Part shown: positions 1 to 9,147 of the stretch, in pieces | Numbering within the stretch: the stretch's first letter is position 1 | Layout: each line of letters opens with the position of its first letter | The notes under the pieces: generated by a model | Databases searched by the model: none | Told to the model about the DNA's origin: nothing | What the model saw: only the letters and a program-made list of their open reading frames with translations | Position numbers and translations under genes: made by a program | Origin: Salicibibacter cibi | GTDB taxonomy: Bacteria; Bacillota; Bacilli; Bacillales; Marinococcaceae | Length of the DNA stretch: 64,000 nt | Assembly (NCBI RefSeq): GCF_016495865.1 | Contig: NZ_CP054706.1 | Coordinates: forward strand, 496,001 to 560,000 | Direction of reading: 5' to 3'

Positions 1-476
1 CAGGTGATATGGACGAAATCACTACACATTTACTAATTGAGGAAACAGGCCTAGATATCAACTATGTTTCTTTTGAAGGAGCAGGAGATATGCATGCAGC
101 TGCTTTAGGTGGGCATATTGATGCAATGATGGAGGAACCTGGTCCTGCGGTTGAGTATATAGCTTCCGGTGATTTAACACCTCTCCTAGCATTTAATGAT
201 GAGCGATTGGATGATTTTGAAGATGTTCCTACTACTGTAGAAAATGATATTGATCTCACAGATGGTGTTGAAAGAGGTTTCGTCGTACCTGCGGATACAC
301 CGGATGAAATCGTCTCCGCAATTGAGAGTGCTTTACAAAATGTGTATGAAGATGAAGAATATCAGCAACATGCTGAAGATCAATATTTGACATATCGAGA
401 AGGGTGGTTAGGATCGGAAGAATATGCACAAAAATTAGAGGAAGATATCGAAAGAATTTCAGAGGTCGTTGATTAA
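1..476 (+). CDS. tctC: TctC-type solute-binding protein, 3' part only
   Basis: This is the C-terminal 155 or so residues of a periplasmic-type (in Gram-positives, lipid-anchored) receptor of a tripartite tricarboxylate transporter. The frame stays open to the left edge, so the first ATG at 9 is internal and the gene begins outside the window. The segment containing GLDINYV, FEGAGDMHAAALGGHID and VPTTVENDID is closely matched by the complete paralogue at 7742-8689, about 70 % identical by eye. The tctB and tctA homologues follow 31 and 576 bases downstream in the same direction, so the three form one transporter operon for a carboxylate whose identity the sequence does not show. Confidence 0.88.
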   Translation, partial: GDMDEITTHLLIEETGLDINYVSFEGAGDMHAAALGGHIDAMMEEPGPAVEYIASGDLTPLLAFNDERLDDFEDVPTTVENDIDLTDGVERGFVVPADTPDEIVSAIESALQNVYEDEEYQQHAEDQYLTYREGWLGSEEYAQKLEEDIERISEVVD

Positions 477-507
477 AATCATACGTGAGAAATAGGAGGG
501 GATTATA

Positions 508-1014
508 ATGGCTGCTAGTAAGCTAACGCCTATCATATGGATAATCTTTGCCATAACATTTATCGCAGTGGGTTTACCACTCCCATTTTTCGAACCAGGA
601 AGCGTTGGATTAGGACCCGGGGGTTGGCCCATTATTGTCCTTTCAATGATGCTTTTAGCAGCCATGGTCCTTCTGGTACAGGAGACACGTTCCCAAGATA
701 AGCAAGAAGAAACGGAATCAGATGAAGAAGAAAATATGCTAGACGGAGAAGTGATTGATGCAAATAACCATTGGTATTTGCTAAGCGGGTTAGTTGGTTA
801 CTTAATCCTTGTTCCAATATTAGGTTTTTTCTTAATTAGTGTTCTTTTTATCCTTTTTGTGATTAGGAGGATGGGATCAAAGAATTGGCTCGTTAATAGT
901 GGTGTATCACTCATTACGACAGCTCTTTTTGTGTTCATGTTCGGTGTTTTGCTCAACATTCCGTTACCGCGAGGAACTGGAATACTCAATGACCTCAGCT
1001 TTCTATTGTACTAA
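508..1014 (+). CDS. tctB: Small membrane subunit of tripartite tricarboxylate transporter
   Basis: A protein of 168 residues with about four hydrophobic segments (near 10-28, 45-62, 88-118 and 128-155) separated by an acidic loop around residues 68-85. This is the size and layout of TctB. An N-terminal membrane helix followed by GSVGLGPGGWP is typical of the family. TctB forms the small membrane component that works with TctA and the TctC receptor to import a carboxylate using the ion gradient. A good ribosome binding site (AGGAGG) lies 8 bases before the ATG. It sits between tctC and tctA, the usual order. Confidence 0.87.
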   Translation: MAASKLTPIIWIIFAITFIAVGLPLPFFEPGSVGLGPGGWPIIVLSMMLLAAMVLLVQETRSQDKQEETESDEEENMLDGEVIDANNHWYLLSGLVGYLILVPILGFFLISVLFILFVIRRMGSKNWLVNSGVSLITTALFVFMFGVLLNIPLPRGTGILNDLSFLLY

Positions 1015-1052
1015 ATGTTCCGGTAACACCTTTTGATTGGGAGGCGTCTATC

Positions 1053-2555
1053 GTGATTGAAAATTTGCTCATGGGGCTTGAAACGGTGTTTCAACCCCTT
1101 AATATATTAATTTTATTATCAGCCATATTTATCGGTTTTTTGGGTGGAGCGCTTCCGGGTATCAGCGGAACGATGCTTGTCGTGATCTTATTGCCAATCA
1201 CTTATGATTTTGATACCACGAGTGCCTTTCTGTTGCTCACGGCCATCTATGCGGCCACGGTATTTTCAGGAATGATCAGCGCCATCTTATTCCGGACTCC
1301 AGGGACCCCGGAGGCAGTACCCACCGTTTTCGATGGCTATCCGATGGCTAGAAGCGGACATAGTAGTCGTGCGTTGGGGATTGCTATTGTGAGTTCGGGT
1401 ATAGGAGGAATTTTCGGGACATTAGTGCTGATATTTCTAACTCCGGTACTCGCCAGTGTTGCCTTAACGTTTTCTTCTCCGGAATTTTTTGGACTGGCAT
1501 TATTAGGACTCACAGTCGTCGCTTCATTAAGTGCAGGTCAACTATCAAAGGGAATTATTGGCGTCGCTTTTGGGCTATTTATCGCTACAATCGGGATCGA
1601 TCCTCTATCTGGAACTCATCGGTATACCTTCGACATGAATAGTCTAATGGCAGGAGTTGAGTTAATCCCCGTTTTAATAGGGTTATTCGCTGTAGCTGAA
1701 GTATTGAAGAAAGGGCGGGAAAATACAAAGGAAAAGCAACAAGCATCAAGTACGAAAATAACAATATTTGAAAAAGAAATCTTTAGAAAGATCTACGGGA
1801 CGATTACCAGATCTTCATTGATGGGGACATTTATTGGGATTTTGCCTGGTGTTGGTGCCACAACCGCATCCATGCTCAGTTATAGTGAGACTGTACGTTG
1901 GTCAAAAAATCCAAAAAAATTCGGCAAAGGAGCCCCGGAAGGGATTGCGGCGCCGGAATCTGCGAATAACTCGGCTGCTATGGGCGCGTTGGTTCCATTA
2001 CTCGCCCTGGGTATTCCAGGCAGTGCGACAACCGCCGTTTTGATCGGAGCGTTTATTCTACATGGTCTTCAGCCAGGTCCCAATTTGTTACAGTCCCAAA
2101 GCGATTTAGTCTACTCTGTTTTTATCGGGTTACTGATTGTTAATATAGCGATTATCGTTTGTTCCAAGCCATTTATTAAATTATTTACGAAGATCATAAA
2201 TATTCCTTATTACATTTTAGGACCAATTATTCTTATGTTTTGCATCATCGGAACCTTTGCCGTTCGAAACTCTATATTTGATGTATGGGTTATGCTTCTT
2301 TTCGGGGCGTTAGGATATTTGTTTACAAGAATAAACTTCCCCGTCGCCCCCATTGTTTTAGGCGTGGTATTAGGTCCTATTGCAGAAGATGAATTCCGTC
2401 GTTCACTGCAAATGTCCGGAGGTAACTGGTTTGTCTTTTTCGAGCGCCCGGTCAGTGCTACGTTGATAATCTTAGCTGTTTTGTTCCTGGTATATCCGCT
2501 TATTAAGAAATTCTTTAAGAAAAAAGGATCTTCATCTCAAGTACAATCTGGATAA
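1053..2555 (+). CDS. tctA: Large membrane subunit of tripartite tricarboxylate transporter
   Basis: A 500-residue protein with about a dozen hydrophobic segments. The two family glycine motifs are present: GGALPGISGTM near residue 30 and GILPGVGATTAS near residue 265, followed by a stretch around APEGIAAPESANNSAA and LGIPGSATTAVLIGA. These are the signature of TctA, the transport channel of the TTT system. Translation starts at GTG 1053, placed 7 bases after GGGAGG. The C-terminus is basic (KKFFKKKGS). The gene closes the operon and is followed by a strong bidirectional terminator. Confidence 0.93.
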   Translation: MIENLLMGLETVFQPLNILILLSAIFIGFLGGALPGISGTMLVVILLPITYDFDTTSAFLLLTAIYAATVFSGMISAILFRTPGTPEAVPTVFDGYPMARSGHSSRALGIAIVSSGIGGIFGTLVLIFLTPVLASVALTFSSPEFFGLALLGLTVVASLSAGQLSKGIIGVAFGLFIATIGIDPLSGTHRYTFDMNSLMAGVELIPVLIGLFAVAEVLKKGRENTKEKQQASSTKITIFEKEIFRKIYGTITRSSLMGTFIGILPGVGATTASMLSYSETVRWSKNPKKFGKGAPEGIAAPESANNSAAMGALVPLLALGIPGSATTAVLIGAFILHGLQPGPNLLQSQSDLVYSVFIGLLIVNIAIIVCSKPFIKLFTKIINIPYYILGPIILMFCIIGTFAVRNSIFDVWVMLLFGALGYLFTRINFPVAPIVLGVVLGPIAEDEFRRSLQMSGGNWFVFFERPVSATLIILAVLFLVYPLIKKFFKKKGSSSQVQSG

Positions 2556-2624
2556 TAACTTTCAGTATAATCGACGCCATGGAACAAAAAACAAGACTCG
2601 CCATTATATCCCTTTGAGGAATAA

Positions 2625-2662
2625 AAATCCGCCATGATGACTTCTTCATCATGGCAGATTTT
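2625..2662. terminator. Bidirectional rho-independent terminator
   Basis: An inverted repeat GCCATGATGA / TCATCATGGC (2631-2640 and 2646-2655) with a 5-base loop is flanked by an A-run on the left and a T-run on the right. It therefore serves both the tctA transcript and the convergent alcohol dehydrogenase transcript. Confidence 0.85.
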
Positions 2663-2690
2663 TTGCTGCAAGATAAGGCAGTTCTACTAA

Positions 2691-3893
2691 TTAGTAAGCT
2701 CGCTTAAGTAACGCCACTAAATCCTCTTCTCTAGGATTTCTTGGATTGTTACGAATCAAACGTTCAATATGAAGAGTTTTATTGGAAATCTCTTGTAACT
2801 CTTCTTCCTTAATGCCAATTGTTGAAAGTTTAGTGGGAAGCCCAATATCCTTTACAAGCTGTTGGACAGCGTCTGCTGGAGATAACTCCACGTCTTTAGC
2901 TGCATGCTTTCCACCATTCAATTCGAAAACCTGAGCAATTTTTGTCATTTTATTTTTTGAGGTTGAAAGGTTATAGCGCATGACATACGGTAGTAGAAGC
3001 CCTGTAATCTCCCCATGTGGGGATTTAACCTTACCTCCTATAGGATAGGCTAGGGCATGACCCAAAGCATTTCCGGCATTTGAAAAAGCCATACCGGCTA
3101 GCACACTCCCAGCAAGCATACTGGCACGAGCTTCAAGGTTGCTACCTTGATGTACGGCCAGCACAAGATTCTCGTAAATAAGTTCAATCGCTTTTAATGC
3201 CAATGCATCTGTTATAGGGAAAGAACCTTGGAAAAGAATATCTTCTGAAGCCTTTATATGTTTATATTCTAAAGCCGTGTATGATTCAATGGCATGCGAT
3301 AAAGCATCAATGCCTGAACATGCTGTAACATAAGGAGGTAACCCTATTGTTAATTTCGGATCCAGTAAAGCGACAGCTGGTCGTAAATAATTGTCGGAAA
3401 TCCCCACCTTTAAATCATTGTCGGTATCATTCACAACAGCCACTGAAGTAACTTCTGAACCTGTTCCGGCGGTAGTAGGAATGGCTATTAGTGGGGCAAT
3501 GGGTCCCGGTACATTTCCTTCTTCAAAGTAATTTCTTGGATGACCGCCGTGTTCCATCAGTAAAGCAACGACTTTGGCTAAATCTATACTACTGCCTCCG
3601 CCAAGACCAATAATAACGTCTGTATTATTTTCGCCCTGTGCAAAATCGTAGGCTTCCATGACACTGGAAATAGGAGGTTCTGGAGTAGCTTGATCGTATA
3701 CAACACATTGATAACGATGCAATTTCAGGTACTGCAACACTTTTTCCAGAATTCCTGTTTGGACAATGCCTTGATCTGTAATGATAAAAACGTTCTTGGC
3801 ATTAAAACGTCTTAGAATCCCATCAATTTTTTGTATGGCTCCGTTCCCGAAAATGATATTCTTTGTTGAAAAATATTCCCAAGTATTTCTCAC
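2691..3893 (-). CDS. Iron-containing alcohol dehydrogenase
   Basis: A 400-residue group III (Fe-ADH) NAD(P)-dependent alcohol dehydrogenase. The nucleotide-binding motif GGGSSIDLAK lies near residue 97 and PTTAGTGSEVT near 139. The metal-binding histidines are in DALSHAIES and in GNALGHALAYPIGG...SPHGE. Translation starts at GTG 3893 behind AAAGGAAAG. It is the last gene of a minus-strand operon (tctC paralogue, Ldh2-type dehydrogenase, aldehyde dehydrogenase, this gene). This suggests oxidation of a hydroxy acid or diol. The substrate cannot be told from sequence; lactaldehyde/propanediol-type and 4-hydroxybutyrate-type enzymes share these motifs. The gene itself looks intact although two genes upstream in the same operon are broken. 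Confidence 0.9.
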   Translation of the reverse strand: MRNTWEYFSTKNIIFGNGAIQKIDGILRRFNAKNVFIITDQGIVQTGILEKVLQYLKLHRYQCVVYDQATPEPPISSVMEAYDFAQGENNTDVIIGLGGGSSIDLAKVVALLMEHGGHPRNYFEEGNVPGPIAPLIAIPTTAGTGSEVTSVAVVNDTDNDLKVGISDNYLRPAVALLDPKLTIGLPPYVTACSGIDALSHAIESYTALEYKHIKASEDILFQGSFPITDALALKAIELIYENLVLAVHQGSNLEARASMLAGSVLAGMAFSNAGNALGHALAYPIGGKVKSPHGEITGLLLPYVMRYNLSTSKNKMTKIAQVFELNGGKHAAKDVELSPADAVQQLVKDIGLPTKLSTIGIKEEELQEISNKTLHIERLIRNNPRNPREEDLVALLKRAY

Positions 3894-3921
3894 GAGTTCA
3901 CTTTCCTTTCATTTGTGTGAA

Positions 3922-4304
3922 TTATATGTGCATCGTAATGACCTTTTCATTCGTCATTTCTTTAATCGCATTATGCGGTCCCTCTTTACCGATACCACTA
4001 TCTTTTACACCGCCATATGGAAGAGTGTCTGCACGGAAAGTTGACACATCATTAATATTTACGCCACCAAATTCCAGTGCTTGGACAGCTCTCATTGCAA
4101 TGTGTAAGTTAGAAGTAAATACACCTGCCTGTAATCCATATTTTGAATCGTTTACTTTTGTGAAAACGTCATCGATGTCATCAAATGGTACAATACTAAT
4201 CACTGGTGCGAATACCTCTTCGCACATAACTTTCATATTCTCAGTAACATTGGTTAAAATGGTAGGATAAAATAGTGCCCCTTCTCTTTTACCACCTGTC
4301 ACTA
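3922..4304 (-). pseudogene. Aldehyde dehydrogenase, C-terminal fragment cut off by an IS
   Basis: This fragment encodes the last ~125 residues of an NAD(P)-dependent aldehyde dehydrogenase, including LPYGGVKDSGIGKEGP near the end. It joins in frame to the fragment at 5645-6700 once the IS630-type insertion is removed: the N-part ends ...EGANL and this part continues VTGGKREG. The split leaves the C-terminal part without a start of its own, so no working enzyme is expected. Its stop codon is 28 bases upstream of the alcohol dehydrogenase start. Confidence 0.92.
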
Positions 4305-5644
4305 GTGCACGATGGTTGAATTATCCTCTCACCCCAATGTTATCCTGTTCGTAGAATCATAGATACGGGGTGAGTGCCATGATGGTTACTCGACAAGCGG
4401 CAACCATAGAACTCAGTCAAAAAGAACGTCAAATCCTTGAAAAACTGGACAGAGGGACGCATACGCCTCTTCATCTGAAAACACGTGCGCATATCATCTT
4501 GCAAGCCACCGATGGTATGAACAATAAACAAATCTCAAGGCAGAGTCATCTTAACCGAAACCAGGTCAAAAAGTGGCGCAATCGTTGGGCTCATTCAGCC
4601 GAAGCCATCGCTCAAATTGAAACCGAACGGCCGCGGGCGTTAAAAGAAGCGATCCATTCCGTCCTTAGCGATGAACAACGGTCGGGAAAGCCACGTTTCT
4701 TTACAGATGAACAGGTCGCCCAAATATGGACCTTATCTTGTCAGTCTCCGAAAGACAAAGATTTACCGTTTAGCCATTGGACACACGGAAAACTCGCTCG
4801 ACAAGCGAAGGAAGAAGGTATCGTGGAAAGTATTTCAACCAGAAGTGTCTCGCGTTTTTTAAATGCGGCCGACCTAAAACCCCATCAAAGCAACGTATGG
4901 TTGAATCCAAAGATTGATGATCCCGAACAGCATTGAGAAGAAATGGGAGACGTTTGTGACATCTATCAAGAAGCGACGAAGCGAGACGAGTATGTCCTAT
5001 GCACGGATGAAAAAACTGGCATTCAAGCCTTGGAACATGCCCGTGCATTAAAACCGATGAAGCCGGGTTCTCCGGAAAAACGAGAACAAGAATATATCCG
5101 ACATGGAACAACCGGACTGATTGCCTCCCGGGACGTTCAAACGGGAAGAATCGTGGCTCCAATGATTCGACCAACCCGAAAAGAAGAAGACTTTGTTGAG
5201 CACATTGGAAACGTTATAGATCAAGATCCGGAGGCTTCGTATGTTTTTGTGGCAGATCAACTCAATACACATCAATCCGAATCTTTGGTCCGTTTTGTCG
5301 CTGAACAATGCGGTATTCCACAGGATTCGCTCGGTCAAAAAAGACGTTCCGGCATTCTAAAGTCTCAAAAGACCCGAAAGAAATTTCTCAAAGACAAGCA
5401 TCATCGTATCCGGTTTATTTATACACCAAAGCACTGCTCATGGCTCAATCAAATTGAACTTTGGTTTAGCATTCTATCCCGTGATTTAATCAATCCGAGA
5501 GCAAGCTTTCATTCGGTCGAAGACTTGGCTCATCGTTTGGCTCAATACATCGATTATTACAATCGAATTCTAGCCAAGCCGTTTCGTTGGACCTACAAAG
5601 GTCGTCCTTTACAGGTGTGATCGTTTATTTCAGCCATTCTGCAC
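4305..5644. mobile_element. IS630-family insertion sequence, 1340 bp
   Basis: Terminal inverted repeats of about 18 bp can be read directly: GTGCACGATGGTTGAATT at the left end and, on the opposite strand, GTGCAGAATGGCTGAAAT at the right end (14 of 18 match). The element is flanked by the dinucleotide TA at 4303-4304 and 5645-5646. TA is the known target duplication of the IS630/Tc1/mariner group. Removing the element plus one TA restores the reading frame of the aldehyde dehydrogenase. It carries a single transposase gene on the plus strand, interrupted by a stop. Confidence 0.95.
4370..5620 (+). pseudogene. IS630-family transposase with an in-frame TGA
   Basis: Two open segments, 4370-4936 and 4943-5620, lie in the same frame and are separated only by a TGA at 4934-4936. 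The first has the helix-turn-helix region (NKQISRQSHLNRNQVKKWRN, residues ~45-65) and a winged-helix-like second domain. The second holds the DDE nuclease: LCTDEKTGIQA (first Asp), FVADQLNTHQS (second Asp) and HCSWLNQIELWFSIL (Glu). The frame across the stop reads DDPEQH-stop-EEMGDVCDIY, where relatives would simply read on. The stop is therefore most likely a point mutation that inactivates the gene. Read-through, or a separate start at ATG 4943, cannot be excluded. Confidence 0.9.
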
Positions 5645-6700
5645 TAGGTTAGCCCCCTCGTTTAAGGCTTCTTTTATCCAATTCTCCGTCCTTTCGGCTT
5701 CTTCAATACTAATCATCGGACCTATATTTGTCGTTTCTAACTCTGGGTTTCCAACAGTTAAAGATTCTGCTAGTCTTGTAGCCACGTCAATAACTTCTTC
5801 ATATATATCACGATGAACATATACGCGTTGGACAGCAATGCAGGCTTGACCTGAGTATGAGAAACCTTTGGACACAACTAATTGTACCGCTCTCTTTAAA
5901 TCTATAGTATCATGATGAATAACATTCGGAGAATTATTGCCTAATTCAAGTGTCACTTTTCTTATCCCGGATTTATGTTTAATTTCCTTGCCTACATTAG
6001 GGCTTCCTGTGAATGTATACATTGATATTCTGTCATCTTTTAAAAGAACAGAGCCTGTGTCTTGACCATAGCCATTTACGACATTAATAAAACCGCTTGG
6101 TAAACCAGCTTCGAGCAATATTTCAGCCATTTTAATAGCAGTAACCGGAGTTTTTTCAGCCGGTTTTAAAACAATTGTGTTACCGGCAGCGATCGCTGGG
6201 GCAACTTTATGAGCCGTTAAATTAAAAGGAAAATTAAATGGCGTAATGGCACATATGACTCCAACCGGAGCACGAATGGTAAAGGCCATTTTCTCTTCGT
6301 TATGAGGTTGCCCATGAATGGGCAACCCTTGACCGGTTATTTTCTTCGCTTCTTCAGCTGATGCAATAAAGGTTTGAATTCCGCGATCTACTTCAGCTCT
6401 AGCATCATTGATGGTTTTACCTGCTTCACGGCAGATTACAAGAGCGATTTCTTCTTTTTGTTCTTTAAACAATTCAGCAGATCTTGTGAGAATATGGTAA
6501 CGTTCAGTAGCTGTCATCCTTATTTCCCGAAAGGTATTGGATGCATTTGTTATTGCTTTATTAATTATTTGTTTATCTGCTTTACTGACATAAGCAAAAG
6601 GTTCATGGGCATATTTATTTTCAACGACAAAGGTATCGTCATTTTTTATCCATTCACCGTTAACCAGATTTCCATAGTGTTTTGAAGTTTGTGTAGTCAT
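5645..6700 (-). pseudogene. Aldehyde dehydrogenase, N-terminal and catalytic fragment
   Basis: About 352 residues of an aldehyde dehydrogenase of the NAD(P)-dependent superfamily. Visible motifs are TPFNFPFNLTAHKVAPAIAAG and the lysine-containing LKPAEKTP (cofactor binding), TFTGSPNVGKEI, the catalytic Glu in LELGNNSP and the catalytic Cys in GQACIAVQRV. After ...EGANL the frame runs into the right end of the IS and stops within a few codons (near 5630). The truncated product lacks the oligomerisation and C-terminal catalytic segments (found at 3922-4304), so it should be inactive. ATG 6700 has a ribosome binding site (GGGGGAA) just upstream. It was probably co-transcribed with the Ldh2 pseudogene. 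Confidence 0.92.
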
Positions 6701-6724
6701 TGTTCTTCCCCCTTATCAAAACTC

Positions 6725-7708
6725 CTAGGAGTTCAGAAAATCATAAACAGACGATGGTATTGGGATGCCTTTTTCAAATCTTTTTTCAGATAGTATTTGT
6801 TCTGGTTCACCCGGTACGTATACATTCGAAAAGCCCTTAGCGGGTGTAGATGAATGAAGTTCGTCAATCATCTGGTCGACTTGCTGATAGAACATATTTT
6901 GAGGGATAAATAGTCCGGGATCTATGACAAGTATAAAATGACCGAGTTCTCTATTTTGTTCATAGTTTCCATACATAGGTGTAATGTGTGGCCCGAAACC
7001 GGAGCCTGTTAAAATACCTGAGAAAATGTCTACCACCGCCAAACGGGAGCATGGCGAGAACTTCATTTGGATCTGTGACCGGCACCCCTTCAGCATTTAC
7101 ACCCCAATCATCGGGTATATCCACTCCTGATTCTCTTGCTTTTAACACTTTACCAAACGCAGCGCTACTTGTAGCCATATCCAGTACAATTGGTTTGTGT
7201 TGTAACGCCGGCACACCCAATGCGATTGGGTTAGTGCCGAAAAAAGGTTGTGCTCCGCCATAAGGAACGACATATTGATCAGTATGCGTCATCATTATGG
7301 CCAATAAACCCTTTTCAGTCGCCTGTTGAACAAAATAGGAAAGCGCCCCGCAGTGGCTGCTATTTATAACTCCAACTATACCTGTCCCATTTTCCCGGGC
7401 ACTTTCCATGGATAACTCCATAGCTTTTTGAGCAACTACATGACCTAAGCCGTGATCACCATCAAAAAGGAATGTATTGTTGTTCTTATTTTGAGTCGAA
7501 AAATTTGGGTCTGTTTTAATTCCTCCTGCTTTAATACGCTTACAATAGTGTTCTGTTCGCAGTGATCTGTGGGAGTTCACTCCACGTAAGTCAGCATGAA
7601 CAAGCACTTCAGCAGTTATTTCCGCATGTAATTGGGGACCCCTACATTAGATAACTGGTTAGAAATCAGTTGTTTTAAGTCATTATGATGGACTATTTTA
7701 TCTTCCAT
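6725..7708 (-). pseudogene. Malate/L-lactate dehydrogenase (Ldh2 family), two frame lesions
   Basis: Three frames together encode one Ldh2/YlbC-type NAD(P)-dependent 2-hydroxyacid dehydrogenase. The N-terminus starts at ATG 7708 (MEDKIVHHNDLKQLI) and runs to GVP. There, a run of four C at about 7640 seems to have lost one base, because the next frame continues QLHAEITAEVLVHADLRGVNSHR. The middle part carries SSHCGALSYF, FFGTNPIALGVPA and VLDMATSSAA. At about 7028 the expected glycine-rich segment after LPFGG is missing roughly eight codons and the frame shifts again. The C-terminal part then reads VVDIFSGILTGSGFGPH to YDFLNS. The enzyme would oxidise a 2-hydroxy acid; this copy cannot be functional. 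Confidence 0.9.
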
Positions 7709-7741
7709 ATTACCACTCCAGAAGGCGTAATTCATACTAAA

Positions 7742-8689
7742 CTATTGACCAACTATTTCAGTATAGTTTTCTATATCCTCTGCTAATTTCTCGTCATATT
7801 CGTCAGAACCTAACCAACCTTCCCGGTACGTCAAGAATTGATCTTCAACATGTTGTTGGTACTCCTCAGTCTCATATACGTTTTGTAAAGCGTCTTCTAT
7901 TTGTGTCACTATTTCAGTGGGGGTATCTCTAGGTACCATTATCCCCCTCTCGACACCATTAGTAACATCGATATCGTTTTCAACAGTAGTAGGAACATCT
8001 TCAAAATCGTCTAACCTTTCCTCATTCAGCACGATTAGGGGGAGTAGTTCTTCAGATTCAACATAATCAATAGTCGGGCCAATTTCTTCAAAAATGGCAT
8101 CTATATGTCCGCCTAATGCGGCCGCATGCATATCTCCTGCTCCTTCAAAAGCAACATAATTGATATCCAAACCTGTTTCTTCAGCCAATAATTCAACGAT
8201 GACTTCATCATTACCTCCAGCTCCTGTCCCCCCAATCTCGACACCGCCATCTTCAGCCGCCTCCACAAGCTCGTCAAAATTATCATATTGTTCCGGGTTA
8301 GCCATAATGGTAGCGACATCGCTTTGCATTCTAGCCACAGGTCGCAAGCCATCTAAGCCTTCATTGAAATTTCCTAACGCGGTTGTTACGGCAACTGCAG
8401 ATACAGCGATCATTGAATGCCCGTCTCCATCTCGGATAGCCGCTTCGTTTTTAGCTGTTGCTCCACCAGCTCCTTCCATATTGACGACATTTATATTCGC
8501 CCCTAATTCATCTTCTAGTAAATCAGCTACCGTCCTAGCATAAACATCCGTTCCCCCTCCAGGACCATGTCCAACTAACATCTCGATATCTCTTGTTGGA
8601 AAATCCTCCTCACTACCTGAACTCGTTGCTTCACAACCGGCTAACAATGCTGATACACCCACGGCGGCTAATAATACTCTTATGTTCAA
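7742..8689 (-). CDS. tctC: TctC-type solute-binding lipoprotein (second copy)
   Basis: A complete 315-residue receptor of the TTT family. It begins with a lipoprotein signal peptide (hydrophobic residues 4-17 and lipobox LLAGC, Cys19), followed by a Ser/Glu-rich linker and then MLVGHGPGGGTDVYAR, the usual N-terminal substrate-binding segment. The start is TTG 8689, 6 bases after GGAGGG. Its C-terminal half closely resembles the receptor at the left window edge, so the two are recent paralogues. It is the first gene of the minus-strand operon that continues into the broken Ldh2 and aldehyde dehydrogenase genes, and has no membrane partners on its strand. It may use the TctAB pair at 508-2555. 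Confidence 0.92.
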   Translation of the reverse strand: MNIRVLLAAVGVSALLAGCEATSSGSEEDFPTRDIEMLVGHGPGGGTDVYARTVADLLEDELGANINVVNMEGAGGATAKNEAAIRDGDGHSMIAVSAVAVTTALGNFNEGLDGLRPVARMQSDVATIMANPEQYDNFDELVEAAEDGGVEIGGTGAGGNDEVIVELLAEETGLDINYVAFEGAGDMHAAALGGHIDAIFEEIGPTIDYVESEELLPLIVLNEERLDDFEDVPTTVENDIDVTNGVERGIMVPRDTPTEIVTQIEDALQNVYETEEYQQHVEDQFLTYREGWLGSDEYDEKLAEDIENYTEIVGQ

Positions 8690-9147
8690 AATAAACCCTC
8701 CTTGATTTTAAAATTAATTTTAGCTCTAGGACTCATTAGAGGTACGATCACGCGAACATCGTTCTCCCACCCTCAATTGAATAGGTTTTTGGGATTAACA
8801 GGTCGTACTCTGGCTTTATACGACATCTCAAAGCCAGATTTACCGCTTCACATGTCGTACTCCGGTTTTATATGACCTCCACTCTACACTTGGGCGCAAG
8901 ACTGATGACAAATGTCGATGGAAACATAACGAGAGCTTTTTGCGTTGTAACGATTTTTGCGCTTTAGGCGTAAAAACGGGACCAGGTTCACTCCTGGTTT
9001 TTTGTTGAAAACGCCTTAAAATTTCCTTCCACGAACCAAAATCGCTACTATTCGAATATCATTCGTTTTTATACCTCAAAAAAGACACACGTACCCTGTT
9101 ATCCACAAAAACTGTTTTAAAATTCGGTTTCCCACATGTGGATGCTT
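8690..9147. other. Intergenic region with two 23-bp repeats and a terminator-like hairpin
   Basis: No coding region is supported here. It holds two imperfect 23-bp direct repeats, 8802-8824 and 8854-8876 (starting GTCGTACTC and ending in TAYGAC), spaced 52 bases apart; each also has a short inverted repeat at its ends. A hairpin ACCAGG / CCTGGT followed by TTTTTT lies at 8981-9002 and looks like a plus-strand terminator. The left end of the transposon with its gene at 9148-10443 must lie somewhere in or near this stretch, but I could not pair its ends. Confidence 0.5.

Noticed and set aside
9..476. ATG at 9 as the start of a short 155-residue protein
   Set aside because: The frame is open to the left edge and the paralogue at 7742-8689 shows that much of the receptor precedes this ATG.
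9101..9109. TTATCCACA as a DnaA box or origin
   Set aside because: It is a single box with no cluster, AT-rich unwinding region or dnaA/dnaN genes nearby.
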